A stretch of DNA of 64,000 nucleotides from Pseudoalteromonas sp. XMcav2-N (GCF_024124545.1 NZ_JAMXSF010000013.1:95828-159827); one strand, 5' to 3'. Positions 52,134 to 61,688 are shown, counted from the first letter of the stretch. Notes: generated by a model not told the origin, from the letters alone. Numbers and translations are program-made.

Positions 52134-52178
52134 GAGTGCTTACTCTTCGAGTGCTTACTCTGTAAGTGCCCACTCTCA
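52134..52178. repeat. Three 15-bp tandem repeats in the flagellin copy 3 leader
   Basis: Units 52134-52148, 52149-52163 and 52164-52178. The first two differ only in the last two bases; the third is more diverged. In the mRNA each unit can fold as a mini-hairpin (GAGU-AAGC-ACUC in the first two). Confidence 0.85.
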
Positions 52179-52184
52179 AACTTC
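52169..52184. repeat. 16-bp inverted match to the copy 3 trailer (leader arm)
   Basis: CCCACTCTCAAACTTC on +, exact reverse complement of 50974-50989. It starts inside the third tandem repeat and lies about 60-70 bases upstream of the flagellin ATG. Confidence 0.85.
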
Positions 52185-52243
52185 TAAAACTTACTCTCTT
52201 AGCCTTCAAGGTTTGTTTTCACTCTCCGGCTTGGTTACTTAAG

Positions 52244-52270
52244 TTATCGGACGGCAGAAAAAATACTTTA
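52244..52270 (-). promoter_or_regulatory. Sigma-28 promoter of flagellin copy 3
   Basis: Minus strand: TAAAGTAT, 11-base spacer, TCCGATAA, one base from the consensus -10. The predicted start is near 52237, leaving a leader of about 126 bases. Confidence 0.85.
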
Positions 52271-52450
52271 GAGAAATTTATAAAAAATTATCAAGCTTTT
52301 GATTTTAAATGGAATTAACTTATTAAAGTTGTTCAAAGTGGGAAATAAATTGCCGCCTTTTATTCTACGAACAAATCTGAAACTGAATAGTAAAAGGCAT
52401 ATAAGTTATAGGGTTAGAATGTAAACTGGTAAAAAACGGAAAGAAATGTA

Positions 52451-52479
52451 AGCGGCCGAGGTACACCTCAAAAGCCGCT
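52451..52479 (-). terminator. Hairpin after flgL
   Basis: Outer stem AGCGGC/GCCGCT with an inner stem GAGGT/ACCTC. It lies 12 bases after the flgL stop. The T-run on the minus strand is weak. Confidence 0.55.
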
Positions 52480-52490
52480 AAAATGTAGGA

Positions 52491-53726
52491 CTACCTGATA
52501 TAGTCAAGTAAAGACAGGTTGGAAAGCCGGCCAAAGGTAGCCTGAGATGCCTGCAAAGCGGTTTCGTGCTTAGTCAAATCGGTGATGGCTTCTGCCATAT
52601 CCAATTCAACCAGCTCGGCTTTTGCAATCTTGTTATTAATATCTAAGTCTGCGTTGGCATCAGTGATACGTGTTGCTGTATTGAGCCTGCCACCTAAACC
52701 CGACTGTGTCTGCGAAACCCGATTTTTGGCGTTATCTATTCCTATCATGGAATCGGCCAGTACCTGACGGTAGTCTTTTTCACTGAGTGTAGTGTCATTC
52801 AGTGCTGCGACCAAATCATCCAGCATGTTAAGTACATTGTCTTTTTCTGGCGCTTCCAGATCAAAATCAATCTGCGCAGGAGCATTGCCGGTAAAGCTAA
52901 ACTCCATTCCCGCCACTTCAATGTGATTTTCCTCATAGCTTCCGGTAGCCAATACTGTCGCGCCTTGCTGCAAAGTGTAGGTATTAGGTGTGCCTGCAGT
53001 CAGTACCAGACTGAAGGTATTCGAGCCAGCAGGCGCTGTCGGGTCAGGATTGTAATTCGCTTTGTGAAACTCATCAAAAGGACCTTGTTTGGTCACATAG
53101 ACATCAGAGCTCACCACGCTGCCTGACACAGTTGCGGTATTGGAAGCTACATTCAGGCGCGTATTTACACTTTCAAACACGTCAAACCCGTTATCACTGG
53201 ACTTAATCTCAACCCCTTCTGCAACCTTGATCTTATGCTGACCCTGGTCGCCATTATACTGATAGCGTTGCTGCGTGCTGTTGTACGAGTAAGCTTCGGT
53301 GTTGTCCTGATAACCGGAAAATATGTACCGACCATCTTCGGTTTTGGCATTCATCAGGTCGTGCACTGCCGTTTGTATTGCACTAAGCTCCTCTGATAGT
53401 GATGCCCGGTCTACATCTACCAGAGAACCATTACCGGCCTGAACCGTCAGGGTTAAAGCCCGCGTTAACGAATCTTTGATATTGTCCAGTACACCCTCTT
53501 GAGTATCCAACCGACCTTTGAGCATGGTCAGGTTTTTTGTGTACTGTTCATTGGTCTGGATCCTATCTGTATATAATAAAGCCCGTGCCATCGCAGATGG
53601 ATCATCGGACGCAGTCAATACGCGCTTTTGGGTATTAACCTGCTGCATCGCTTTATTTACTTCCTGCTGATTGTCGAGTATCGAGTTCAAATTGTTCTGA
53701 TACATCATATTTTGAGATAAACGCAT
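52491..53726 (-). CDS. flgL: Hook-filament junction protein FlgL (HAP3)
   Basis: FlgL joins hook and filament as the second junction layer. The 411-residue protein shows flagellin-like ends: MRLSQNMMYQNNLNSILDNQ and LTASDDPSAMARALLYTDRI at the N-terminus, and LDMAEAITDLTKHETALQASQATFGRLSNLSLLDYI at the C-terminus. It follows flgK after two bases. Confidence 0.95.
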   Translation of the reverse strand: MRLSQNMMYQNNLNSILDNQQEVNKAMQQVNTQKRVLTASDDPSAMARALLYTDRIQTNEQYTKNLTMLKGRLDTQEGVLDNIKDSLTRALTLTVQAGNGSLVDVDRASLSEELSAIQTAVHDLMNAKTEDGRYIFSGYQDNTEAYSYNSTQQRYQYNGDQGQHKIKVAEGVEIKSSDNGFDVFESVNTRLNVASNTATVSGSVVSSDVYVTKQGPFDEFHKANYNPDPTAPAGSNTFSLVLTAGTPNTYTLQQGATVLATGSYEENHIEVAGMEFSFTGNAPAQIDFDLEAPEKDNVLNMLDDLVAALNDTTLSEKDYRQVLADSMIGIDNAKNRVSQTQSGLGGRLNTATRITDANADLDINNKIAKAELVELDMAEAITDLTKHETALQASQATFGRLSNLSLLDYIR

Positions 53727-53728
53727 AA

Positions 53729-55741
53729 TTACCTCGCCGCACTTAATAAGGTGTCAAACACAGTTCTTGCCGCGCTAAGTACTTGCGCAGCCGCTGAGTA
53801 AGATTGTTGGAAACGTAGCAAATTGGCCGCCTCTTCATCCAGGTTTACGCCTGCCATAGACTCGTACCAGGCTTCTGACTGAGCAGCCAGCGCTTCATAT
53901 GCTGCACCATTGGTTTTGGCCTGATTAGCCACAACCCCAATTTCTGTCACCAGACCGGCATAGGCTTCATTGAACGTCTTCAAGTTGTCTGCTGTTGCAG
54001 TGGTGACTACATTTTGTCTAACCAATTCCGCGCTTTGTAATTTGCTCAACTCCAGACCATTCCGGTTATCATCGAAACCGCCCGTATTGAACTCAATAGT
54101 GTAGGTATCACCTGTCGCAGGTGTTCCCTCTATATTGAAATCGAAACCATAGCTGGCATACGCACCGCCTGCCTGTGCAAGGATGTTTTCAGCTGGCGGT
54201 GTAATGGTAAAGGTATTAGTACCATTGCCATCCACAATCTGATATTCGTTGGCATTTGCCGTCTTAGTTAACGTAATGGTGCCATTGGTAAGACTCGGTG
54301 GTGCCGCTGTAAAGTTACTGGTCGCGGGGTCCGTGTTGGTTACAGAACCCACTGAAATAGTGGCATTACTGACATTATTTGCCGCGGTCTCTGTACGAAT
54401 GGGAGAGGCCAGTGCAAGACTTTCAGGACGGTCTGTTGCCAGCTGCAGATTACCAGCAGTACCGGAGTTGAGTTTAACTAAAAAGCTATCCCCAACATTA
54501 GCGGTGCCTGTCAGGTTCATCTGCAAACCAAACATGTCAACGCCCGCCGCTACCGAATTCGAATCAATTACCCCGGCATTGACTGTGGCGGTGACAGGTG
54601 TTCCAAGCACATTTCCCTTACTATCAACCGCAGCTATCTCAACCGTATTTGCAGCCGTGTACGTTACTCTGAAGTCGGAAGAGGGTACCTCGCGACCTTT
54701 ACCTGGTTCAACAGTTGCCGTTAACTGTGCCGTACTGGTGTTGCTGGCATAGGGATACCCACCGACAGTCGGTAGCTCAAATATATTCCCACCTATATTA
54801 CCGTCTAAGTCCATCCCCAATTGGTTTTGCTGATTAAAGGCATCCGCCAGTGATAGTCCAATTTGGCCCAGTTGAGTCTGAGCGGGTACCAGAATGTCAT
54901 CGCGAAAAGCCATCAGCCCGCCGATTTTCCCCCTCAGCGTAGTGTGATCTACTTCAAGTGCGACGGCTGAACCATCTTTGACGTCAAGAGTCAGTGTTTT
55001 ATGATTGGGATCGGGGTCGCCATCCATCGAAAAAAGACTAAAGCTGCCATTCTCCATCACCAGAGACTGTCCTGAACCCAGAAAAACCAATTTCTCACCA
55101 TTGGCTCCATCTAAGGTCTCTATGTCCACCAGCTCGGCTAAATCTCTGATGGCCTGATCGCGTTGGTTAAGCAAAGAGCTGCCACTGCCATCACTGTTAT
55201 TACCATTCAGTGCAGCAACCTGACCATTCATATCGCTGATCTTCTGAATGAGATTGTTGGCTTCATCAGAGTAGATAGACAATTGTTCGTTAACGATGTT
55301 GCTCTGATCAAACACAATACCGGATAATCGATCCATCTGATCGATCAAGTTCTGGGCATCAGTCAAAAACAGGGAGCGCGCAACCGTTGAGGAGGGTAAG
55401 TTCATCGCCTCCTGCATATTGTTGAACAGGGAGTTAATACTTTGATTCAGATTATTTGATTCTTCACCAAACAAGGTATCAACCCGAGTGGCTTCGGTCA
55501 CAAACTGCTCATAGTAAGCCTGACTCGATAAATCTCGATTGAGCTGTTTCTGGGCAAACTCATTGAGCAAACGTACCGTTTCACCACGGCCTACCTGATT
55601 GTTAATCATGGTAGTATGCTCTGTCCGCTCGCGAACGTAGCCTTTGGTATTCAGGTTTGCGATATTTTTACTGGTGGTCTGGAGCAGCTCAGAGCTGGCT
55701 CTGACTCCCGACGTACCAATATTCATAAGATTAAAGGACAT
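53729..55741 (-). CDS. flgK: Hook-filament junction protein FlgK (HAP1)
   Basis: FlgK is the first junction layer on the hook. The 670-residue protein begins SFNLMNIGTSGVRASSELLQ and has NIANLNTKGYVRE. A large alanine- and threonine-rich central insertion follows, and the end is the conserved LDEEAANLLRFQQSYSAAAQ helix. It lies one base after flgJ and before flgL, transcribed from the flgJ promoter. Confidence 0.95.
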   Translation of the reverse strand: MSFNLMNIGTSGVRASSELLQTTSKNIANLNTKGYVRERTEHTTMINNQVGRGETVRLLNEFAQKQLNRDLSSQAYYEQFVTEATRVDTLFGEESNNLNQSINSLFNNMQEAMNLPSSTVARSLFLTDAQNLIDQMDRLSGIVFDQSNIVNEQLSIYSDEANNLIQKISDMNGQVAALNGNNSDGSGSSLLNQRDQAIRDLAELVDIETLDGANGEKLVFLGSGQSLVMENGSFSLFSMDGDPDPNHKTLTLDVKDGSAVALEVDHTTLRGKIGGLMAFRDDILVPAQTQLGQIGLSLADAFNQQNQLGMDLDGNIGGNIFELPTVGGYPYASNTSTAQLTATVEPGKGREVPSSDFRVTYTAANTVEIAAVDSKGNVLGTPVTATVNAGVIDSNSVAAGVDMFGLQMNLTGTANVGDSFLVKLNSGTAGNLQLATDRPESLALASPIRTETAANNVSNATISVGSVTNTDPATSNFTAAPPSLTNGTITLTKTANANEYQIVDGNGTNTFTITPPAENILAQAGGAYASYGFDFNIEGTPATGDTYTIEFNTGGFDDNRNGLELSKLQSAELVRQNVVTTATADNLKTFNEAYAGLVTEIGVVANQAKTNGAAYEALAAQSEAWYESMAGVNLDEEAANLLRFQQSYSAAAQVLSAARTVFDTLLSAAR

Positions 55742-55742
55742 C

Positions 55743-56708
55743 TTAATTTACTCCCTGATGCACTGACGCTGACAACATGGACTGAAACTCTCCTCTGCCC
55801 AACACACGTTTAATTTTCTCTGCATAATTTGGATCTGTTGCGTATCCGGCCTGTTGCAGTGCATCCAGATATTGCTCCGGATTGTCTGTCTTATTCAAGG
55901 CGTCCTGATACCTGGGATTTGACTGCAGGAAATCGACATAATCATTGATGCTATCTTTGAGCGAATCATAGGCTCTGAAGTTAGCTTGTTTTTTCACCGG
56001 CAAACCTTGTTCAAACTCCAGTGTCATTTTACTGGCGCTGTCACCCTGCCACCGCTTATCTGCTTTGATGTTAAAAAGGTTGAAGCTGCTTTCTCCATCC
56101 TGGCGCGCGATAATGTGTTTACCCCACCCGGTTTCCAGTGCCGCTTGCGCAACCATAACCGCTGGATTAAGCCCAATCTTCTCTGCCGCAGATTTGGCAT
56201 AGTCCCACAACTGGCTAACGAAAGACTCAGGATCATCAAAGCGCACTTCACCGTCCGCCTTTTCCCGGACCTCAGTTGGCTTATCCTGAATTGGTTTATT
56301 AGCTTCACCATTAGCTATTCGGTCACTCTGTAACTCTGCGCCGGTACGCAGCACCGAACCAGGCATGTACCCGTCGCGATTCGGTGACAATTGCTGCACA
56401 ATAAGATCAGCAAGACCCAGACTGCCCTCGCTCGAAAGCTGCATAGACATCTGTTGATCATGCATATCACGATAGAATTTGACGCTGCTCGAGTTGAATG
56501 GGCTATCTTTGTCTTCCAGCACTTCATTCGCCTTACGCATACTGGACAACATCATTTGCGTGAAAATAGATTCGAATTGCTGAGCCGCTTTGCGCAACGC
56601 TTCCTCAGAGGCATCGGCATCTCCGGTACTTTTCAGTGCGTCCTGTCTTAACGAGTTCAAATCGGTTAAGTCATAGAAACTTTGGTTGCGAGTCGGATCA
56701 GTATTCAT
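55743..56708 (-). CDS. flgJ: Rod-capping peptidoglycan hydrolase FlgJ
   Basis: Bifunctional FlgJ (321 residues). The N-terminal rod-cap domain has AAQQFESIFTQMMLSSMRKA. The C-terminal glucosaminidase domain (about residues 165-315) has NPAVMVAQAALETGWGKHI with the catalytic glutamate, FNLFNIKADKRWQG and FRAYDSLKDSINDYVDFL. It opens the murein for the rod. First gene of the flgJKL block with its own sigma-54 promoter; the ATG lies 27 bases after the predicted start. Confidence 0.95.
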   Translation of the reverse strand: MNTDPTRNQSFYDLTDLNSLRQDALKSTGDADASEEALRKAAQQFESIFTQMMLSSMRKANEVLEDKDSPFNSSSVKFYRDMHDQQMSMQLSSEGSLGLADLIVQQLSPNRDGYMPGSVLRTGAELQSDRIANGEANKPIQDKPTEVREKADGEVRFDDPESFVSQLWDYAKSAAEKIGLNPAVMVAQAALETGWGKHIIARQDGESSFNLFNIKADKRWQGDSASKMTLEFEQGLPVKKQANFRAYDSLKDSINDYVDFLQSNPRYQDALNKTDNPEQYLDALQQAGYATDPNYAEKIKRVLGRGEFQSMLSASVHQGVN

Positions 56709-56745
56709 TGCTCAAAATCACATCAATATACATAACCAATTACAA

Positions 56746-56762
56746 TGCAATTATTGAGCCAA
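56746..56762 (-). promoter_or_regulatory. Sigma-54 promoter of flgJKL
   Basis: Minus strand TTGGCTCAATAATTGCA, 10 bases between GG and GC; predicted start near 56735. It directly follows the flgI terminator. Confidence 0.82.
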
Positions 56763-56764
56763 TA

Positions 56765-56787
56765 AAAAAGCCCCGTAAAACGGGGCT
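56765..56787 (-). terminator. Intrinsic terminator after flgI
   Basis: Seven-base GC-rich stem AGCCCCG/CGGGGCT (56769-56787) with a five-base loop and a run of T on the minus strand. Confidence 0.88.
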
Positions 56788-56811
56788 AACTATTTGATTA
56801 TAAAAGAAGCG

Positions 56812-57906
56812 TTAAATGACGACTAATTGACCATGTATCGCGCCAGCTTCTTTTAGCGCTTCCAGTATCGCCATCAAATCGCCAGGCGCGGCGCCGACTG
56901 CGTTGATAGCTCGCACCAAATCATCCAGGCTTGAACCAGGGTCAAATACGAAGGCACGAGAATCATCTTGGTCAACATCGACAATGCTTTGACGCGTAAC
57001 AACCGTTTCTCCCTCAGACAAAGGCTGTGGCTGAGATACGTTCACCTGCTCTGCAATGGTCACGGTCAAACCGCCATGAGTGATGGCCGCTGGCTGCAGT
57101 TTCACTTCTTTACCAATGACGATAGTACCGGTACGCGAGTTAACGATAATCTTGGCGGAAGTATCTGCCGGGGTGAACTCTAAATTCTCCAGGGTCGATA
57201 AATAAGCAACACGTTGTGATGGATCGCGCGGTGCTATAACACGTACAGATGCCGCATCCATAGCCTGCGCACTTTGCGGGCCAACCAGATCATTAATGGT
57301 GTCCGCCAGACGTTTCGCCGTAGTGAAATCTGGACGGTTTAGATTAAAAGTGATGTGGTCGCCCTGCGTAAACGGACTCCTGACTGCACGCTCAACGGTG
57401 CCGCCATTTGGAATTCGCCCTACCGTTGGCGTATTGATGACCACGCGGCTCCCGTCTAACCCCTCTGCACCCAGGCCTCCTACAATCATACTGCCCTGAG
57501 CAATGGCATAGACATTACCATCAACCCCTTTAAGAAAAGTCTGTAACAGCGTTCCGCCGCGCAAACTCCCTGCACTACCTATGGAGGACACGGTAACGTC
57601 AATTGTTTGACCAGGCTTTACAAACGCCGGTAACTCAGCATGGACGGCGACCGCCGCGACATTTTTAATTTTTGGCTTGAGGTTGGCAGGCATGGTAATA
57701 CCAAAGCTATTCAGCATGCCTTTAAAGCTTTGTTCGGTAAAGCGCGTTTGTTCACCTGTTCCCGGCAGACCCACGACCAGACCATAGCCAACCAACTGGT
57801 TTGAACGTACGCCCTCAACCATAGTCACATCTTTGATCCGCTCTGCATGTACAAACTGGCTTGTAACAAGTGACACGGCCAGAACAAGCATGTTGAATAA
57901 TCTCAT
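56812..57906 (-). CDS. flgI: Flagellar P-ring protein FlgI
   Basis: FlgI forms the periplasmic P-ring around the rod. The 364-residue precursor has a signal peptide cleaved after a VHA site near residue 21. It then shows [20 protein letters not shown], the [15 protein letters not shown] motif, and [24 protein letters not shown] at the C-terminus. Last gene of the flgFGHI block. Confidence 0.96.
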   Translation of the reverse strand: MRLFNMLVLAVSLVTSQFVHAERIKDVTMVEGVRSNQLVGYGLVVGLPGTGEQTRFTEQSFKGMLNSFGITMPANLKPKIKNVAAVAVHAELPAFVKPGQTIDVTVSSIGSAGSLRGGTLLQTFLKGVDGNVYAIAQGSMIVGGLGAEGLDGSRVVINTPTVGRIPNGGTVERAVRSPFTQGDHITFNLNRPDFTTAKRLADTINDLVGPQSAQAMDAASVRVIAPRDPSQRVAYLSTLENLEFTPADTSAKIIVNSRTGTIVIGKEVKLQPAAITHGGLTVTIAEQVNVSQPQPLSEGETVVTRQSIVDVDQDDSRAFVFDPGSSLDDLVRAINAVGAAPGDLMAILEALKEAGAIHGQLVVI

Positions 57907-57917
57907 CGTCTTTTACC

Positions 57918-58607
57918 TCAAAATGGCATGATGGCGCTCATGAAGAACTTAGTCAGCCAGCCAGCACTTTGTACTTCCTGGGTATCGCCTTTACCTGAAT
58001 ATTGAATACGCGCGTTGGCGATGCGATTTGACTCTACCGTATTATCAGCATTGACATCTTGCGGCCTGACCAGGCCCTCAAGGCGGATAAATTCCTCACC
58101 TGTATTCAGAGTTAGCCACTTTTCACCTCGGATCACTAAGTTACCATTGGGTAAAACCCGCATCACATTGACAGAAATATTACCTATCAGACTATTTGAC
58201 TGGTTGGCCTGCGCGTCACCTTGAAAGGACGAGTTTGAGCCAGCATCCAACTGAATACTTTTGCTTCCCCAGTTAACCGCTGCGCCCCCTAATCCCAATA
58301 TAGGATCGATATCAACTTCGCTGTCTTTATCCAGCTTGGAGTTCGCGGCTTTTGACGCCTGAGTTGATTCTCGCAATACCACCGTGATGATATCTCCGGT
58401 GCGAAGCGCCTTTTTATCCGAGTACAGATCGTTGGCATAAGCATTGAACAGTGAACCTGTTGGTACAACTGGCGCCGCTTCAGCTTCTGGATACATGGGG
58501 GCGTAGTAAGGATCGTCCCGCTTAACATCTTTATTCTGCGTTGTTGTACAACCACTCAATGCTATACAGCCTGCCGCTATCAGGCCAAGTGTAGTTAACT
58601 TGTCCAT
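57918..58607 (-). CDS. flgH: Flagellar L-ring lipoprotein FlgH
   Basis: FlgH forms the L-ring in the outer membrane. It is 229 residues from ATG 58607. The signal peptide ends in the lipobox LSGC, with the lipidated Cys at position 20, followed by FNAYANDLYSDKKALRTGDIITV and the FlgH signature VSAGWLTKFF-type C-terminus. ATG 58607 is chosen because GGGGG lies just upstream; a TTG five codons earlier is possible but unlikely. Confidence 0.95.
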   Translation of the reverse strand: MDKLTTLGLIAAGCIALSGCTTTQNKDVKRDDPYYAPMYPEAEAAPVVPTGSLFNAYANDLYSDKKALRTGDIITVVLRESTQASKAANSKLDKDSEVDIDPILGLGGAAVNWGSKSIQLDAGSNSSFQGDAQANQSNSLIGNISVNVMRVLPNGNLVIRGEKWLTLNTGEEFIRLEGLVRPQDVNADNTVESNRIANARIQYSGKGDTQEVQSAGWLTKFFMSAIMPF

Positions 58608-58622
58608 ACTACCCCCAATCAA

Positions 58623-59411
58623 TTAAAGCTGTTGATTAATGTAACTAAGCATCTCATCGACCGACTTGATCACTTTAGAGTTCATTTCGTAAACTCGCTG
58701 TGTTTCTATCAGATTGACCAGTTCTTCAGTTACGTTAACGTTAGATGTTTCCAGTGCCCCCTGCACAATTGATCCAAGACCTTCAACGCCTGGGTTGCCT
58801 TGTACTGGCGCACCACTAACCGCCGTTTCGGTGTAAAGGTTTTGGCCAATCGGCTCAAGGCCAGACGGATTAATGAAGTCGCTAATCACTAGCTGGCCAA
58901 TAACTGTATTAGCCGCTTCTCCCTGAATACTGACAGACACTTCCCCATCCTGAGAGATGGTGATGGAATTGGCATTATCCGGTACATTCATTTCCGGCTG
59001 TAGCGGGAAACCTGCACCAGAGGTCACGATACGACCTTCTTCATCGGTGGTGAACTGGCCATTACGCGTGTATGCGATTGTGCCGTCTGGCATCTGAATT
59101 TCAAAGAATCCTGGTCCCTGAACCATCCAGTCCAGTGAGTTCTCTGTGCTCAGCATATTGCCTTGCGAAAAGTTCTTCTGGTTGGCAACCACCTTAGCAC
59201 CGGCACCTAGCATCAAACCTGATGGCAGTTCGGTATCCTGAGAGGAGCGTCCACCAGGTTGGTTAATATTCTGATAGAGTAAGTCTTCAAATATCGCGCG
59301 GCTCTTTTTGTAGCCAACCGTGCTAGCATTCGCCAGGTTATTTGAAATAACTGATATATCAGTCTGCTGGGCATCTAAGCCGGTTTTACTGATCCATAAT
59401 GCTGGGTTCAT
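58623..59411 (-). CDS. flgG: Distal rod protein FlgG
   Basis: FlgG builds the distal rod. The 262-residue protein has NPALWISKTGLDAQQTDISV and NNLANASTVGYKKSRAIFEDL at the N-terminus, and VNVTEELVNLIETQRVYEMNSKVI at the C-terminus, the classic rod/hook terminal helices. It lies 18 bases after flgF. Confidence 0.96.
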   Translation of the reverse strand: MNPALWISKTGLDAQQTDISVISNNLANASTVGYKKSRAIFEDLLYQNINQPGGRSSQDTELPSGLMLGAGAKVVANQKNFSQGNMLSTENSLDWMVQGPGFFEIQMPDGTIAYTRNGQFTTDEEGRIVTSGAGFPLQPEMNVPDNANSITISQDGEVSVSIQGEAANTVIGQLVISDFINPSGLEPIGQNLYTETAVSGAPVQGNPGVEGLGSIVQGALETSNVNVTEELVNLIETQRVYEMNSKVIKSVDEMLSYINQQL

Positions 59412-59429
59412 AATCTTTACCTCACTCTC

Positions 59430-60194
59430 TTAAACGATACGCAGGAGCGAAGTGTGTCGCTCATCAATTTCTTCAGCTGTTTTCATCAGTTTCATCTGCA
59501 TTTCAAACTGGCGCTGAAGGTTTACCATGTCCACCATCTCGTGAACTGGGTTTACATTAGACATTTCCAGATAGCCACTCATAACCTTGGCGGTAGGGGA
59601 AATTTCACAAAATCCACACACCCCATCTTCCAGTAGCTCTTCTTTTGGTCTGAACAAACCGTCATTACCTTTTTCAAGTTTGCTATTGTCTGCGCTGATT
59701 ATCTTTAATCGGTCGACCACTTCCAAAAAGTTGGCAGGCGCTCCCTGGGGTCTGACCTGAATAGAACCATCGTCACTGAACACCACCTTTTCTACCGGCA
59801 AAGGTAAAATGATGGGACCACCTTCGCCAATAATTTGACGACCATGGCTGGTGACCAATGCACCATCAGCGGTGATATTCAGCGTGCCAACTTTGGTATA
59901 AGCTTCTTCACCTGCGGCATCCACCACACTGATCCAGGATTTTTCATCAACCGCAATATCAAGATCACGTCCCGTTTCAGTGATAGCCCCGCCCGTCATC
60001 ATGGTCCCCGGACGCTCCTGCATAGCAAACACACGGGTAGGAAGCCCTTCACCAAAAGCCTGCATAGAGCGGGCCTGTGCAAAGTCTGCCTTAAATCCGG
60101 TGGTATTGGCGTTGGCCAGGTTGTTCGCTTTAAGCCCGACACCAACCAGGTTTTGTTTGGCACCAGACATGGCGACATACAGCATTTTATCCAT
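59430..60194 (-). CDS. flgF: Proximal rod protein FlgF
   Basis: The 254-residue rod protein begins DKMLYVAMSGAKQNLVGVG and NLANANTTGFKADFAQ, and ends with the VHEMVDMVNLQRQFEMQMKL helix. First gene of the flgFGHI block, with a sigma-54 promoter 26 bases upstream of the start-codon-side leader. Confidence 0.95.
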   Translation of the reverse strand: MDKMLYVAMSGAKQNLVGVGLKANNLANANTTGFKADFAQARSMQAFGEGLPTRVFAMQERPGTMMTGGAITETGRDLDIAVDEKSWISVVDAAGEEAYTKVGTLNITADGALVTSHGRQIIGEGGPIILPLPVEKVVFSDDGSIQVRPQGAPANFLEVVDRLKIISADNSKLEKGNDGLFRPKEELLEDGVCGFCEISPTAKVMSGYLEMSNVNPVHEMVDMVNLQRQFEMQMKLMKTAEEIDERHTSLLRIV

Positions 60195-60230
60195 GGGAAC
60201 GACCTAAAATTGTTCAATCTATACTGAATA

Positions 60231-60247
60231 AGCAATATAAATGCCAA
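60231..60247 (-). promoter_or_regulatory. Sigma-54 promoter of flgFGHI
   Basis: Minus strand TTGGCATTTATATTGCT, 10 bases between GG and GC; predicted start near 60220. It is preceded on the same strand by the flgE terminator. Confidence 0.83.
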
Positions 60248-60261
60248 CATGATCGTCAAGA

Positions 60262-60289
60262 AAATGAAAAGGCCGCATTGAGCGGCCTT
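60262..60289 (-). terminator. Intrinsic terminator after flgE
   Basis: Eight-base perfect stem AAGGCCGC/GCGGCCTT (60269-60289) with a five-base loop and TTTT on the minus strand. Confidence 0.87.
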
Positions 60290-60307
60290 GAGAGGTGATG
60301 AAGGTGA

Positions 60308-61651
60308 TTATCGGATCTGCAGAATGTTCTGCTGAAGTGTTGAGTTCACTTCCAGTGCCCGGGAGTTTGCCTGGAAGTTTCGCTGTGCACTGATCAGGTC
60401 AACCAATTCGTTGGTCAGGTTAACGTTCGACTGCTCGAGTGCTGAGGAGTTGATGGTTCCCAGCGTACCCGACCCTGGCTCACCCGCAATAGGCTCACCT
60501 GATGTTAAACTCTTTTTCCATCCTGTGTTGCCTACTTGCTGTAAGCCTTGCGAGTTTGAGAAACGAACCATCGCAACCTGGCCCAGATAAGTAGAGTCAC
60601 CATTACTGTAAGAAGCGACAATTTTACCATCAGAGCCAATATCAATACCTGCAAGTCGACCCGTTGTCGCACCATCCTGTTCGAGTGCTTTTACTTCAAA
60701 ACGGCTCGCAAACTGTGTCGGTGGCTTAGTATTTGCCTCGTCACGCCAGTTCATCTGGATATTGCTCGGGAAGGTCGCACCATTGGTCAATAATGTTGAC
60801 AAACCCGCGCCTGCACCCGCTGGGATATTGAACGGGTCAAAAGTTGGTCCAGAGACTGGCACACCTGGATCACCGGTTGAGGCTGGGTTACCATTAGAAT
60901 CAAACTCAAACTCGGTAATTGGACCAGCTACACTGCCGTCACCCGCCGGGCCGACTAACTGCCCACCCAGTGTTGCATAAACCTGCCACTGGTTTGGGTT
61001 TGTCGCTGGATCTTCTTTAACAAAGTACATCTGGAGTGTATGCGGCTCACCTAAGCTGTCATAAATCGTTGTAGACGTTGAGCTGTTGTATGAAGCACTT
61101 ACTGTTGGATCAAACGCCAATGTAGGCGCTGTCACTCTTGAATCCAGGTTAAATGAGGTGTAAACGTTTGTTGTTGCACGAGGAGAACCCGATGCATCTG
61201 GGATCTGTAATGCAGCAGATGTACTCAAGCTGACCGATGTCGTATCACCTGTGCTTGGGTCAACAGGGAAACCTTGCAGGAAGTTGCCCTGAGCATCAAC
61301 AATAAAATTATCTTTATTGAGCTTAAATGCACCTGCACGGCTGTAAGTAAAGTCTTGAGAACCCAACTCTTCACTCATTGCGAAGTAGCCCTCACCCGTA
61401 ATCGCCAGATCCAGCGAATTCTGAGTAAAGTTCAGAGATCCCTGGTGGAACTGCTGTGCAACCATAGTGGTTTGCACACCATCACCATTTTTTGTTTTAC
61501 CAGCGCTGAATACCGAAGATGCATAGACGGATGCGAACTCAGCACGTGATTCCTTAAAGCCTGTCGTGTTTACGTTGGCAATGTTGTTAGCTGTCGTATC
61601 CAGATCTTTCTGAGCCGCAGCTAAACCTGTTAATGCAATATTGAAACTCAT
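60308..61651 (-). CDS. flgE: Flagellar hook protein FlgE
   Basis: FlgE polymerises into the hook. The 447-residue protein has SFNIALTGLAAAQKDLDTTA and NIANVNTTGFKESRAEFASVYA at the N-terminus, variable middle domains, and NVNLTNELVDLISAQRNFQANSRALEV at the C-terminus. Normal size. Fourth gene of flgBCDE, followed by a terminator. Confidence 0.96.
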   Translation of the reverse strand: MSFNIALTGLAAAQKDLDTTANNIANVNTTGFKESRAEFASVYASSVFSAGKTKNGDGVQTTMVAQQFHQGSLNFTQNSLDLAITGEGYFAMSEELGSQDFTYSRAGAFKLNKDNFIVDAQGNFLQGFPVDPSTGDTTSVSLSTSAALQIPDASGSPRATTNVYTSFNLDSRVTAPTLAFDPTVSASYNSSTSTTIYDSLGEPHTLQMYFVKEDPATNPNQWQVYATLGGQLVGPAGDGSVAGPITEFEFDSNGNPASTGDPGVPVSGPTFDPFNIPAGAGAGLSTLLTNGATFPSNIQMNWRDEANTKPPTQFASRFEVKALEQDGATTGRLAGIDIGSDGKIVASYSNGDSTYLGQVAMVRFSNSQGLQQVGNTGWKKSLTSGEPIAGEPGSGTLGTINSSALEQSNVNLTNELVDLISAQRNFQANSRALEVNSTLQQNILQIR

Positions 61652-61688
61652 ACTCTCACCTCTTGCGATTAAGGTTAAATCTTTTTAA

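Larger units (their letters stand above)
52112..52490. other. Intergenic region between flagellin copy 3 and flgL
   Basis: About 380 bases. It holds the copy 3 leader with tandem repeats (52134-52178), the copy 3 sigma-28 promoter (52244-52270) and a hairpin after flgL (52451-52479). The A/T-rich stretch 52271-52450 shows no gene or further clear site. Confidence 0.7.
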
